Source of the DNA: Cyclospora cayetanensis
Lineage: Eukaryota > Apicomplexa > Conoidasida > Eucoccidiorida > Eimeriidae
Assembly: GCF_002999335.1 (NCBI RefSeq)
Contig: NW_020312758.1
Span: forward strand, 62,001-126,000
Direction: 5' to 3'
DNA length: 64,000 nt
Shown: positions 25,601-36,298 of the stretch, piece after piece
Layout: each line of letters begins with the position of its first letter
How positions within the stretch are numbered: the stretch's first letter is position 1
Notes under the pieces: model-generated
Told to the model about the DNA's origin: nothing
Database searches by the model: none
Seen by the model: the letters and a program-made list of their open reading frames with translations, nothing else
Translations under genes and position numbers: made by a program

Positions 25601-28600
25601 TGTCGCAGTCGGTCTAAAAGTGCCCCATGGATTATCAGTGCAGCAAAGCTCTACAGTACACTAACCTGTCTATTTGTACTTATTGTCTTTGCAGCTTAAT
25701 GCCGACATTGTGCTGGCTTCAACACGGCTGCAGCAGAGTCTTCTTAGACCCACGCACTGATGGTGCACCAGAAACAGTGTGGAGTGCGTGGTCTGGCTAC
25801 TCCCCACTATGTTTCCCTCGGGAGGAGTGGTGTCTCCGTCTGCCCTTTGCACCAGTTGAGTTTCCGCTGGATGTTCACAAGATGCACGAAGATTGTAGTT
25901 GCAGTACAATACGTGGAAAGGCTTCGCCTGTGTCCTATGAGGACCCTGCTAAGTTCATGGGCAGTAGGTTGCAGCCACATGAGCTTCAACCACTCAGTTC
26001 TATATCAGCCGCGGAGCCGTACCGCCAACTGAGCGTTTTGTTGCGTCGGGGAGTGTCTGTAGAGAGCAGTACGAAGTCAATACATAATCACCGAAGAATA
26101 CCGGACCAACTTGATGCAAGATTGTATGCTTCTTCTGGGTGTTCTTTGCGCTTGGAGACAGAGGAGGGGCCAGCCAATAGCATTAGCTTGATAATCAAAG
26201 AGGAGGACTTCAAGCTGAGGGATGCCATATCCATATCTAATGACACGCCATTGCCTCTCCTAGTGCGTCAGTGCTGCCACAAAAGCACGCCTGAAAACGA
26301 CACCTGCGGCGCAGCAAGCAGCGGCTCGTCAAGTGTCGTTGAGAAGTTTGCTCTACCCGAGGCTGCAACCCTGGGAGTGGACTCCGTTACGACTGCTGTT
26401 GTTGAACTCTGGGGGGCTGCAATTCAGGGCAATTCGACGCAGCAGAACTTCAACCGTCATGACACTGATAACTCGGGACAGCATGTCAAAAGCGATCTAG
26501 GGAACCACGGCGAGCAGTCTGATCGTTCGATGCATCTTCTTAACATGCTGCTGGAGGCTCAGCAACGAGCAGAGCAGGAGCGAACCCATCATCAGAAAGG
26601 AGTTGCGTTGTCTCATTCTCCCACTTCGGTATACATATCTCCGGCTCCTCAAAAGGAGGCTATTCAGCTACAGCTGAACCGTTTGAGCCGTCTTGCTGAA
26701 GCCATTGTTGCTGAGAACGCTGCAGAGCATGATAAAAAGCAGGCAGAATGTATGGGGAGCGGGCCTAGTAACGCCGGCAGCTGCTCACGCTGCACATGGT
26801 GCCGGTTCGAGTCTGCAGTGGCGAAGGAGTTGCGTAGGATTGAAGCAAGTAATGGGACTCCTAGTGGGGATGCTGACTCAGGACCCTCTATGTTGTGGCC
26901 ACTTCCCCAGCTTGTGCTTCCCGGGGAAACTGTGCTGTTCGCTTGGGACGATTACCGTAACTTACCATGTATTGAGTTATCTTACTTCTCGCGGCTACAG
27001 CAGAGCCTGATGGAAGATTCGTCTCCAACAGCAAAGCTCGCCAGTAGCAGTCATAGTGCAAGTGTCTCATCTACAGTGGACCTCCACTATTTGGACCAGC
27101 CGTTTGTTGCATGCATTCCACTACACTCCAACGCTCGAGGAGTAATACCTCTGTCGCCTCTGCCGTCTTCTTGCTGGTTCTTGTTTAGGGTTGTGCACTC
27201 TGCTGGTAGGCTGCGCCTGCAGATTGCTCCTGCTGGTGAAGTCCTTGGAGTTGGCGTTTCGCATCCGCCTGGTGGCGATATAGCAAGGCAGCGGGAAGGC
27301 ACCATCAGCAAACACGTATCTCCTCCACACTCTTCTCGTGAGGTACCACCCCCTGCTGCTGGTACAGCTTCAGGTGGTCGCATTTCTTCTTGGGCTGAGG
27401 ACGACACTGAACAGGTCCATGTATCTTCAGAGGACGTGGACATCGACTCTTTGCTCACATTGCCCCGTTACTTTCTGCTTTCGGTTGTGCATAAGGAGCT
27501 AGCTATGGACTGCTCCAGCGGATGTAGCAGTGGCATGCATGGCCATGTGCGCCCTTGGGCATTTGCATCGATGTGTCCATTTGCTGCGGCTGTCGTGGGG
27601 TCCTACGCCCCTGATCGGAAGTCTGCCTCAGTAGCTCCTGCTACTGTCCATTCTGGTTCTGGTCAATCTGAATCAGCAGATAGTATTCTTCCGCTTCGAC
27701 CAATCCCAGAGCCACCCAAGTTTGAATTGCGCATGAAAATCCCACTCCTGCAGCTCTCCGTATTGTCTCAGGCGGCTATCACCGACCCTTTGTCTCGTCA
27801 GGTATGCATACACCTTACACAGCCGAAGCGTAGTCCTTGAGAGGGACATACTTGGGATGGCAGGGGTGGGTGTGCACGCGAACCATCCAGCTGATGTGAT
27901 TCTGTGTATTTTGCCCAGTTCTCTGTGGCATTAGCCCAGGTAGACAATGCTCTAAAAAACCACTGGAGGATCCATTGAAATGAGCTTTTTTCTCACAAAC
28001 TTGGCAAAGTGCATCTTTCTCTGGGTGTTCTGCGGCTCAGACTTTCCGTCTTCCCGAGGAACTACTGCTCGTAACATTTGAGGGCCTCTCCGCCTCGTAC
28101 CTGCGTAGCCCATCTCATAGCGCTGTTGCTTGTAGAATCCAAGAGCTGCAGGCAAGGCCCAATGAGGCTGTGACCAAGCTATCTAACTGATCCGTCTAAG
28201 CTTGTCGAGGCTTTGCTATTAGCCCACTATTTTGTGGCTTGAGAGTTTAGCATAGGGGTGTTGCCTATGGTGATCTTCCACGTTCTGTCAAAATTTTTGT
28301 GGGCTTTGCTTCAGATCGACTCCATGCACTCTCAAGCGTACTATCCAGTGTTACTTCAAAGGGCCCCCTCCATGCCATCTGAGGTCGGTTCAGAGCATAC
28401 ACTGCTTAGAAATCCCCAGATATCGTTTGAGCACTGGTAATGCACCTTCTCGCTCTATGCTGGTGCTTGCACGCTCAGGCCCCTGCAGTAACCAGCAGCT
28501 CACTACAAGTCCCGCTGGCCTCGGAATCCAGTGACAATCAGGTGCAAGGCAGTGGTGGCAGACGTGCAGTTTCTCAGCACGCCATATCTCCCGAGCAGGG

Positions 28601-31600
28601 AAATTCGCAGGGTGCTTTAGTGGACTTTATGATGCAGCAGCGGCAGCCGCACAACAGTACTGATGAAGGGGACGTAGTGTTGGTCGACAAATGTATCCTT
28701 TCCCTCAAGGTGGGGCAGCTCGTAGCCATGGAAACACGGAGTCTGCCATCTGCCATTTTGCTCTAGCAGTTGCAACTGGTCAGGGCCTGACTGCTTGCTT
28801 TGTTTCAGTATCTTCCAGTATACCTTTGTTTCCTTGTGCCACGCGCTGCAGCCCATAAGCATAAAGACCGACCTGAACAGTTTCTACGTGGCCTCCGAAG
28901 CATTAAATTGCTGGCGATCCGCCTTCGCAGCTGCGACTGCTTCTGTAAATCTACTAGATTATGCCGGCAGCGAAGGCTCTCCAATGGCATCACCGACCAC
29001 CCTTGGAGGCGAGCAACCCAAAGATATACCAGATACATCGCCTACTTGTTGCGAATCAGCGTGTTCCACCGACAGCAGATCTGGCCCACCCGAAGCTAAA
29101 GGCATGGAGTATCACTACTCTATGCAAAGCGGCCTCGAGTGGGCATGCAAAGGGAGCAGCCATTGGCACTCACCTGTGTTGTTCTTCGTCTCAAAGCCTG
29201 CAGATGCAAATCTTGGATTTGCTCCATCGCCCATGTTTCTTCGACCACGTTTAGTCAGGCGGAGTGCGCCTGCATCTAAGGAAGACCGACGACAACAGTT
29301 GAAGCATCAGCGAAGGCAGCTGTACATTTTCCGGGTTCTCGTGATAGCTGAAACGTGTGTAGTTCTATCTTTTAAAGCAGACACTGGTGGTAACAGCAGC
29401 GCCTTGCGTAGGTCTGTTGTCACACTCTCCTCTCTCGAGGATGCGAGGCTCCAGATAAACGGTTTACACATGACGGCCCAGAGCCTCACCGAAAAGCTCA
29501 AGGATTTCCAACAGCAGCAGCAGCCACAGTTTCACTGTAGTTTTCCTCTCTTATTGCAGCTACAGCATTGCCACAGGCGACCAGCTCTATCGTTGCGGGA
29601 TATTGCAAGAGTGGTTGGACAGTTTTATCAGCAGCAGCTATTTTCTCATCTATCCAAGGTACTAGTCTCTGTCGATGTACTAGGTACGCCTGCAGCTCAC
29701 GCATAAGGAGCTCGCACTGACCTGAGAGTTATACACGTTCTTTTGAGGGGGTAACGAATTCGGTTCGCCATGCACCTTCTGAGGTAGAGTTTTTATATGG
29801 AATTCCTTTGTGCTGGAAAGGGGGAATTTGTATCTCAAAGGTGCATGACCGAAATGGGTATACAGGCCAGCCGTTTTATTTGTATGGTAGCTGATCAACA
29901 GCCCCATCTTGTGAACCCCAAGATATACCTTTCTAGGGTGTGGAAGAGAGTGCCACGATTCTGTAGGCTGCTCTGTCATCTATAGGTAACCCAGCGTTGT
30001 CATTCGCCCACCTACAAGCAGGTGTCTATGCGCTAGCGAGGCAGCCGTTGGAAGCGGCTGAGGCCGGTGGAGACGTTTTTGAAGGAATGATAAAGGGAGC
30101 TGAAGACTTTCTCAAACACACAGGTGACTTCTCGACGTAGCCCTATGATGGAGTGCTGCCTTGCACACCCGTTGTAAGGGCTCGGCGCTCTGTGCCATAT
30201 GTTGATTTTTGGCAGCTTCACGGTATTTTCTAGCTTATTGAGTTCTTACATGATCTGTGTCAGGCTGAATGGAGTGAAGGCAGTCCGACGGAATTTTCGT
30301 GTTCGGGGGGAGAATAATCCCTTTACAGCCATGCGAATGCAGTGCACATAGCGTGTGCATGCCTTCCTCCCCAAGGTACCAGCAATTCATCGTACCTGGT
30401 TTCGGTTACACGAGCATTGTTTGCTTTCAGGTTATGGCTTTTTTGGAGGAATCAGCAGAATGGCAGGGGTTGCATCTGACTCACTTGGAGCACTGGCTTG
30501 TGATGAAGTGTATGTGCACGCTAGAAAGCAACAGGGGCGACACAAGGCACGTAATGTGGAAGAGGGCCTTCAACAGGGTGTCGAGGCCCTTGGAAGGGCC
30601 CTCGCGGGCGGATTTACAGGTAAAATCGCTATCGTGGAACAAAGTCACTGCAGCCCGCACCTACATTATACTTTGTCTCTGCTCAAAGGGCCTGATTCCG
30701 ATGAGCTGCTGATAGCTTACTTTAGCTAATTGGCCTTCTTTCAAAGGGCTCCAGGGCACACCGCTTGTGCATGCATGCTCCATCCCGCAGGACTGGTGGA
30801 GGAGCCCGTTAGGGGCGCTGCAGAGGGTGGCTTAGAGGGACTGCTACGTGGGGCTGGCAGAGGCATCGCAGGTTTCCTAGTGAAACCGTTGACGGGTGTG
30901 CTTGATTTAGCCCAGAAAACAGCGGAGGCCATCAAGGTAATAGCACTCTATGATAGAGAAGCGCCGTAGCCCTCACCTCACACCATAGCTTACGGTGTCC
31001 TTCACAAAACAAGCCTCACTCTCCTCAATAGCCTTGCGGTCTGGCAAAGCTTTCTTGCACCTGTATTACCCATGGAAGCAGAAAGGTGCTGCAATGTTAT
31101 CACCTTCATCATCCGTGAACCTCTCATATTTCTACATGTACAAACGGGCACTTCTCCATTGTTCGCTTCGTTACATCAAGTGCAATCGAGTGCTATGCAA
31201 CGAGTCCTTCTGCCACAGGACGCTTCTCAAATCGAGGGGTACCAACGCCCAAGGCGCCGTTTGCCTCGCCTGTTGCTTGGGGCGTCTCGCCTGTTGGTTG
31301 CGTACGATGCGGAAGCAGCCGCCGCAAAAGCTATTCTAACAGAAGCGGAAGGACAGAACTGGTGAGGCATAATAGCATGCCACTTTTTCTTATATTTATT
31401 TGTGGCTACGCGGATGATGGCGGTGCCGCTCACCTCTCCTCTAGCCGCTCGCCAGATTGGATAGTGTGTATTGTTCCTCTTCTTGACGGTCTTTCAATGA
31501 TTTACTGTTTTGCTTCCTGCTGCACATTTGCGGGCATTTATTGGCGTAGAGCTGGGTAGGAATACGGGTATCGCCAGATTTGTGTGCTTGGATTTCCCTG

Positions 31601-31973
31601 TATGTTCTGCATTCTTAGGTCCAATCTTCCCGTGCTGTATTTTGCCTTGGACCGCAGCCTTGAAAGCCTCACGGTGCTCACAGAGAGCCACATGCTACTC
31701 TTCAAGGTGCATGCACGGTGCCCTGCGGAGCTGCAGTTCCTCGCCCCATTATCCTGCATATTGGCAGCTGGTCACTGCAGCATGCAGAGTCGCAGTAGCA
31801 AAAATACCAAAAATCTGAAAGTTAGCGGTAGCCTCACTCGAGAGCGCCACGTTGTGGTGTTGCAGATCCTGCGATCTGGCGAGTCTGGGGTTTGTTACCA
31901 GCAGTTGTTATATGCAAATGAACGGTTGCAGCGGCACATCCTGCAGTCCTTAAGGCAGCTGATGCTCCAATGA
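7637..31973 (+). CDS. VPS13: VPS13-family bridge-like lipid-transfer protein, about 21 exons, about 6,730 aa
   Basis: VPS13 proteins form a rod with a hydrophobic groove that moves bulk phospholipid between membranes at organelle contacts. Exon model: 7637-9767, 10019-10617, 10874-12253, 12564-13483, 13631-16895, 17089-22846, 23015-23432, 23570-23682, 23920-~24225, 24331-24689, 24908-25464, 25695-27801, 28041-28151, 28315-28436, ~28496-28709, 28819-29683, 29986-30123, 30431-30619, 30791-30936, 31219-31361, 31619-31973. Phases match throughout and the total is divisible by three. Uncertain points are the donor near 24225/24240 and the acceptor at 28496/28499. Markers in order: chorein-like block, GNSGIWWRFAIRAV (the 'WWKYA' element) opening exon 2, YSWS in exon 7, VAB/SHR-BD strands in exons 7-12, IDSMHSQAYYPVLL in exon 14, LGNPALSF across the exon 16/17 junction, and the Gly-rich C-terminal helices. 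The protein is about twice the usual 3,000-4,000 aa; most excess is Ser/Gln/Ala-rich sequence in exons 1-6 and 12. Start: ATG 7637 is the first in the open frame, but the true start could be further 5'. Confidence 0.9.
8161..8400 (+). other. VPS13: Chorein-like N-terminal domain of the VPS13 protein
   Basis: Residues about 176-255 read LLSLLLSAVLRQLLPWVLP, then a VELSLSKKRLTLRGVSLQP strand pair and a CSIGLIQLRL strand. This is the chorein pattern: amphipathic helix, 'Lxxxlwkgxl-LrnlxL', then 'G-iGxLxLxi'. In characterised VPS13 proteins this block is the extreme N-terminus and caps the lipid groove. Here about 175 Ala/Ser/Glu-rich residues precede it. Confidence 0.75.
8719..8751 (+). repeat. 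Short polyglutamine run (CAG/CAA)
   Basis: In-frame CAG/CAA codons give two five-residue Gln runs separated by Met, just after the chorein-like region. A further Gln-rich stretch lies at about 9210-9310, and others at 13330-13395, 20090-20120 and 21340-21480. Such homopolymer runs inside otherwise conserved proteins are typical of Eimeria. Confidence 0.9.
22780..27180 (+). other. VPS13: VAB/SHR-BD region of the VPS13 protein
   Basis: This stretch spans exons 6-12 and carries the repeated beta-strand pattern of the VPS13 adaptor-binding (SHR-BD) region. Seen elements: PGETTAVPVD joined to RLRVRPIQAGLTYSWS; LKVSFEAPLRLASNIPFPVR; LLLHAPVWMVSY; LLLTLAPMYTVTNHCSFPVRV with RQ just after; and SISNDTPLPLLVRQ. 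In yeast this region binds PxP-motif adaptors that set which contact site the protein occupies. Ser- and His-rich insertions interrupt the module, so exact repeat limits cannot be placed by eye. Confidence 0.75.
28152..28314 (+). other. Likely GC-AG intron in the VPS13 gene
   Basis: Exon 28041-28151 (ends RIQELQ) is flanked 3' by GCAAGG instead of GT, and the next exon starts after TTCAG at 28315 (IDSMHSQAYYPVLL). Phase 0 is kept on both sides, and both exons match adjacent VPS13 segments (LRIQDxQ, then QIDNQLxxAxxPVVL). No GT donor that keeps the frame was found next to CTGCAG. GC-AG is the commonest non-GT intron class in eukaryotes. Confidence 0.7.
29986..30936 (+). other. VPS13: VPS13 C-terminal conserved block (three exons)
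   Basis: Exons 29986-30123, 30431-30619 and 30791-30936 encode the hallmark C-terminal helices. Order: GMIKGAEDFLKHTG, YGFFGGISRMAGVASDSLG, a basic linker, LGRALAGGFTG, then LVEEPVRGAAEGG, LLRGAGRGIAGFLVKPLTG and VLDLAQKTAEAIK. These align by eye with the VPS13 'GVTGVVTKPVxGA..GxGKGLVGxxxRPxxGxxDxA' segment, the amphipathic ATG2-C-like helices that bind lipid droplets or mitochondria. This is the strongest family evidence in the gene. Confidence 0.9.
31619..31973 (+). other. VPS13: C-terminal PH-like exon of the VPS13 protein
   Basis: The last exon contains SLTVLTESHMLLFKVHA, resembling the 'vLxTxxRllxlk' strand of the VPS13 C-terminal PH-like domain, and ends ILQSLRQLMLQ at TGA 31971-31973. 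Phase joins the preceding exon (EGQN-W-SNLPVLYF). The PH fold itself is inferred from position. Confidence 0.65.
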
Positions 31974-33698
31974 GATCTGTCGCATTTATTCCTTCCGCGT
32001 TTGTCAAAAATCTGTGCCCTGGGATGCAGATGTACGTAGTGGCCTTGCATGTTTGATCACATGTACAAGTGGCAGCACGAGCAATTCCTTCTAGGGATAA
32101 CTGGATGAATGCTATGGTTGCTTATTTTCTTGGCTTTGAGCTAATATAAAACGCAGATCTACAGGATCTCCAACGATGCAGCAAGCATCAAAGCAAATGT
32201 GCTTGTTTGGACCCAGCACGGGAAGGGATGAGCAGCATTCTTTCACTTGGTATGGTGTCTTCATGTAGAGAAGTAATGCTGCATCTGCAGTCTGCTAAAT
32301 TATTGTGAGGATGTGCTGCACTGTACCCTTGAATATGCATCTTTTGTTGTTTTGTTTGATAATGACGCTTCTGTACCCTGGACCCGTCTTGGTCCCCTTT
32401 AGCATTGCCTAACAACAGAATTGGGAGCTAGTACCTACGGCTCAATCGCAATACAATGCCTTCCGTTAGTTGCTTCTTTTGTAATTGTCGCGAACCTTTG
32501 CCGCCACAGGGCCTATCGCAAAACCAGAAAGCCCTAGCTTTTGAAGGTTTTTTTAATGGTTGTATCATCCAGTCTCACCCGCTAAATTGTGAAGGTGGGA
32601 GCATAGTCGCATCTAAGCCACTGCGCTTCTGGCTGGCGTGCAAATGCCAGCAAAGGTGCTGTGACCCAGTCAGGAAAACAGTTCGCTTCTAGGGACATTC
32701 AGCGAACGGACTTGCAATTAGGTATCTTTAGCCAGTGCTGCCGTACCCATTTTGCTTACAGTGGACAGAGGCACGCCCTAAGATCCTTTTTACCCGGTAG
32801 ACTCATTAAAACTTGAAATTTAGCTGTAGACTTTAGAAATGAAGAATATCCATACGAGAATGTGAAGCATCTGGTCTGACTTTGCATTGCAGCATTCTCT
32901 CTTCTACGCTGTATCCTCTTGTTGATGGACTGAAAAACAAGGGAGCTCGGAGAAAGGGGCCGTTAATCTTAGTACTTTGTAGTTCACGGTGCAGTTGAGT
33001 CCTTCCTGATCCTGTTGCAGATACCGACCTAGAAATCCCCCTAAATTGCTTACCAGTGGCAAATTAGACTCTGTACTTCACATGTTCATCAAAAGCGTGA
33101 AGCATTTAAAAACTTAAGAGCACTACTAACAATCTAGCGTTCGCCTCCTTCCCTCTTCCCCATGAGCATTCTCCATACTGAACTCACTTGGGGCTGCGGC
33201 TGCTACCACTATAAGCGGCGCTCCTTATAACGACTCCCTCTACCGCTTTAATTTCTCCCAGGTCTCTTTAGGCGCCAATACACAAAGGTGAAACCTGACT
33301 TACTTGCAGTTTCTGAGAGTAGGTCCTTTAGGCTCAGACACGAATAGGACACCTCTGAGCGCCGTCCCACATTTGCATGTAAGTTGGAAATTAAAACAAC
33401 AGCTACTTTGCATTCTTGGTATTCATGCGTCGGCAGGAAATTTACTAGCATTCAGAGCTGAGGCGTTACGTGTGTGGTTATGCCCAATAGGCTTGATGCG
33501 ACGGGGGGCCCTCTTATGGATAATCTGATGAGACAATACTATAGACAGTCGCTCAGTGCACTTCTCTCTATTCCTGCTATGACTACATTGCTTCGCCGAT
33601 TCCTAAGCTAGTGGCCGTTGCATATGTTGGGGGACAAGCTACCTCCTTCCTCGTTAGGGTGTGCGGGCTTCATGCGTTTGCTGTTGCTCAGCCCACAA
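31974..33698. other. Intergenic between VPS13 and SEM1
   Basis: Only short frames are open (for example 32456-32692 +, Cys-rich; 33304-33528 +). None matches a known family or neighbouring gene. No RNA gene or repeat recognised. Confidence 0.5.
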
Positions 33699-34640
33699 AT
33701 GCGGAAGCAAGATGCTGGAGGGCAGCAGGCCCAGCCCTCAGAAGCCCCAGCTCAGAAGCAGGCAGCAGAGACCCACGAGGAAGCGTTTGATGAGCCGGAT
33801 GACGAGCTCGAGGAATTCGATGAAATCGGTCAGACATGAACTCCAAGCCCTTTGTGACGTTAGACCCTGATGGCTCCTAGGCCTGCATACTCCGCGTGCT
33901 CTGCCCTCTGTTGAGCTCATTAAACACTACAGCCTCGTCAACTGTGCACCTTATCCTCTATATTTAAGGCGTATATCTGCCTGGATCGTGAAGCCATCCG
34001 ATAAATGGAGCAAACAAGTGACCGAAGGCCAAATAGGCTCCTCGGGTATGTGCGGCTTTGCAGGTGGCGAGGTGCCGATTGACGCAGAGGTGAAGCAGTG
34101 GAGTGAAGACTGGGACGCTGCAGGTGAGCCCCTTGCCTTTCAACTTGCTGCACCTTCGGTCAGGCGCTCATCCATAGTGCAGTGGGACAAAGATTGGAGT
34201 CTTTGGTTCTGCCTCTGTCCTCTGTTCCTGCTTGTGGAGTCCCGTGAACGGGTTTGGTGTGTGGGTCCTTGCCCTCTCAACCTTATTGCACAAGTAGACG
34301 GCGATATCGGTGTGATTATGCTCCCTGCTTTTCAATATTAACCACCCTTCAGCTTGCTTAGAGACTCACAGACTGGCCAAGCTTATTTCTCATCAATCCA
34401 TATTGCTGCAGGGGATCACAGTCCCTGAGACGCCGCGCACTCATCTAGCTGCTGCCTTTGACTAAATAGATGAGGAAGCTGACAGCTGCTGCAGCAGGCC
34501 TTTCGCTTGGTTGGATGTGTTCCGCAGGCTGGGATGACGAGGATCCTGACGATGAGTTCTTAGAGCGGCTGCAGCGCGAATTGGAAGCCTTTAAGACAAA
34601 CTACACTAATGGAAACCCCCAAACCCGCAAGGCGGCGTGA
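33699..34640 (+). CDS. SEM1: SEM1/DSS1 homologue (26S proteasome lid subunit), three exons
   Basis: SEM1/DSS1 is a short acidic, largely disordered protein that stapples the Rpn3-Rpn7 lid subunits and also joins TREX-2 and BRCA2-type complexes. Exons 33699-33828, 34064-34123 and 34528-34640 join in phase (303 nt, 100 aa). After a Gln/Ala-rich leader of about 28 aa come the two acidic/aromatic patches: DEPDDELEEFDEI, then VKQWSEDWDAAGWDDEDP, then the C-terminal helix DEFLERLQRELEAFK. That order (acidic, W-rich acidic, helix) is diagnostic. The protein is longer than the usual 70-90 aa because of the leader and a basic tail after the helix. ATG 33699 is chosen as the last ATG before the acidic region in an open frame; an upstream in-frame ATG at 33672 is possible. 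Confidence 0.87.
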
Positions 34641-35203
34641 TAACCCCCAGTACAAAACAGAGGTCCCTTTGGAGTGCCCTTTGTGCCTATATGGGGGCCA
34701 CACCTGCTTCGTGGGGTCTGTGGAGATGTCTGTCTTCTTGACACTAGCAAACTGAGGCATTCACAGGAGGGGTATGCTACGGCCGCGGGCTTGCAGCGGG
34801 TGCACAATTTAGAGGCCGAAACCCGCACAATACGTCCGTTGCTCGCAGCGTAGAGGCGGTTGAGATTATTCAATTGTCGAGTACCAGTTTGCTTCTCCGC
34901 CCTGTTACAAGTCCCCCAGGGGATTCGGCGCTGCTGCGGCTCTGCAGCAGCTGTGAAATTCATTAAAAGATGTTTACTATTTGACACAGTAAAGCCAAAC
35001 AGAGCAGGTTTTGATACGGCTTGAGGGGTTTAGAATGGAACAGCGACGTGTGACAATCTTGTAGGGCACTGTCCCTACTTCACGTGGCTCTCCTAATTAA
35101 GCCTTTGTGCACCATCGTGGTTGAGACTGTTTCAGTAGAGGACATTCCTTGCACCTCCGATAGGGAGTCCGTCTCTTTGCACCAGTAGTACTCGTATCGA
35201 CGC
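34641..35203. other. Intergenic 3' of SEM1
   Basis: No convincing exon. A minus-strand frame at 34601-34987 is open but partly overlaps the last SEM1 exon and has no family features. Confidence 0.5.
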
Positions 35204-35812
35204 ATGAAGTGCCACACGTCCCTTTTAGGCATTGTCCTCTTTTTGAGCTTTGTTTCTTTTAGGTTCTGCTGTCCCGCGTGCTGCATATGCCTGAGACCAC
35301 ACGACAATGCTCGATACTGGAGAGCAGTATATACTGAAGTGCATTCTGACAAGCTGTATAAGCCAAATGTGATCAGGCTCCACGGTGAACAAACATGGAC
35401 AGTGCTATATATGGGAATACGCCAGGCGCCAATGTCTCATGTGACTTTTAGCAGCTCCGAGGCCATAGACTGCTCCATTTTCCGCGTGAATATGAACCTG
35501 GCGCTTCAAGTAACAAAGATTACTGTATTTTTCTTTCGCTCCGCTCAACCGGTAGATCTGCCAGCTCCCCCACGAATTCCTATATTCGAATCGTCGGCAG
35601 TCTCACACATTCATGAGGTACTCAAGTCTCGTATCCTAAGTGGATGGGATAAAATAATGAATCAAAGCTTTAGTCTGCCAAAACCAGCTATTATCCGGCG
35701 TTACTCAGGGGCCCCTTGGCTGCTCCCCCCTTGGGCCCTGTGTGCTGCGCATGCACCCAAGCCTCTGCATGGGAATCCTCCCTTGATTAGCTCACTGAGC
35801 CGAAGGGACTAG
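35204..35812 (+). CDS. Unidentified 202-aa ORF with hydrophobic N-terminus
   Basis: An ATG-initiated, uninterrupted 202-codon frame stands alone between SEM1 and DDX42. Residues 5-30 (LLGIVLFLSFVSFRFCCPA and on) look like a signal peptide or anchor with several cysteines. The middle (residues 40-160) has ordinary mixed composition; the tail is Pro-rich and ends in SSLSRRD. I recognise no domain. Length and composition favour a real secreted or membrane protein, but no splice partner, homologue or start context confirms it. It could also be a 3' exon of an undetected gene. Confidence 0.35.
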   Translation: MKCHTSLLGIVLFLSFVSFRFCCPACCICLRPHDNARYWRAVYTEVHSDKLYKPNVIRLHGEQTWTVLYMGIRQAPMSHVTFSSSEAIDCSIFRVNMNLALQVTKITVFFFRSAQPVDLPAPPRIPIFESSAVSHIHEVLKSRILSGWDKIMNQSFSLPKPAIIRRYSGAPWLLPPWALCAAHAPKPLHGNPPLISSLSRRD

Positions 35813-36298
35813 CCGCAGTTTCAGGTAGTGACAAGAAAGTAAAAGACACCACCGTGGTGTTCCTTATTGTGCTACTTTCGCGGGACTCGGTAGCCGTCGG
35901 CCCGCAGTGAGGGGCCTACGGGAGGGACCCTAGCCACCGCCTTCGCCTCAGCCAGGAAACGCTGGCTGGGATTTAAGGTATCTGATATGCATAACTCATC
36001 TACGTGTGTTGCAACGCCAAGGGTCAGACAAAAACGGAGTCGCTATGACGCAGCAGGGGAGGGAGTAGTACACGCTGTAGAAGCCGCAACGTAATTAGCA
36101 ACATTCACAGGGACACCTCTTCTAACGTCAACAAGACGCCTCCATGAGACTAGGTTTTCCACTTGTAGGGGCTGGAGCATCAGTACTAAACTTGCATCTA
36201 AAGGCAAGGCGTTCGTCGTTCATCAAGAGGCCCAGTGGAAGCCAGTACACGAGACCCATAGTTGCAATAAAAGATTTCATAGACATCATTACGAGATT
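35813..36298. other. Upstream region of the DDX42-type gene
   Basis: No separate gene seen. The frame at 36144-36455 + overlaps helicase exon 1 in another frame and is a shadow. An AG at 36284 (TTTCATAG) before 36299 leaves open that helicase exon 1 begins at an acceptor, with a still earlier first exon here. Confidence 0.4.
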
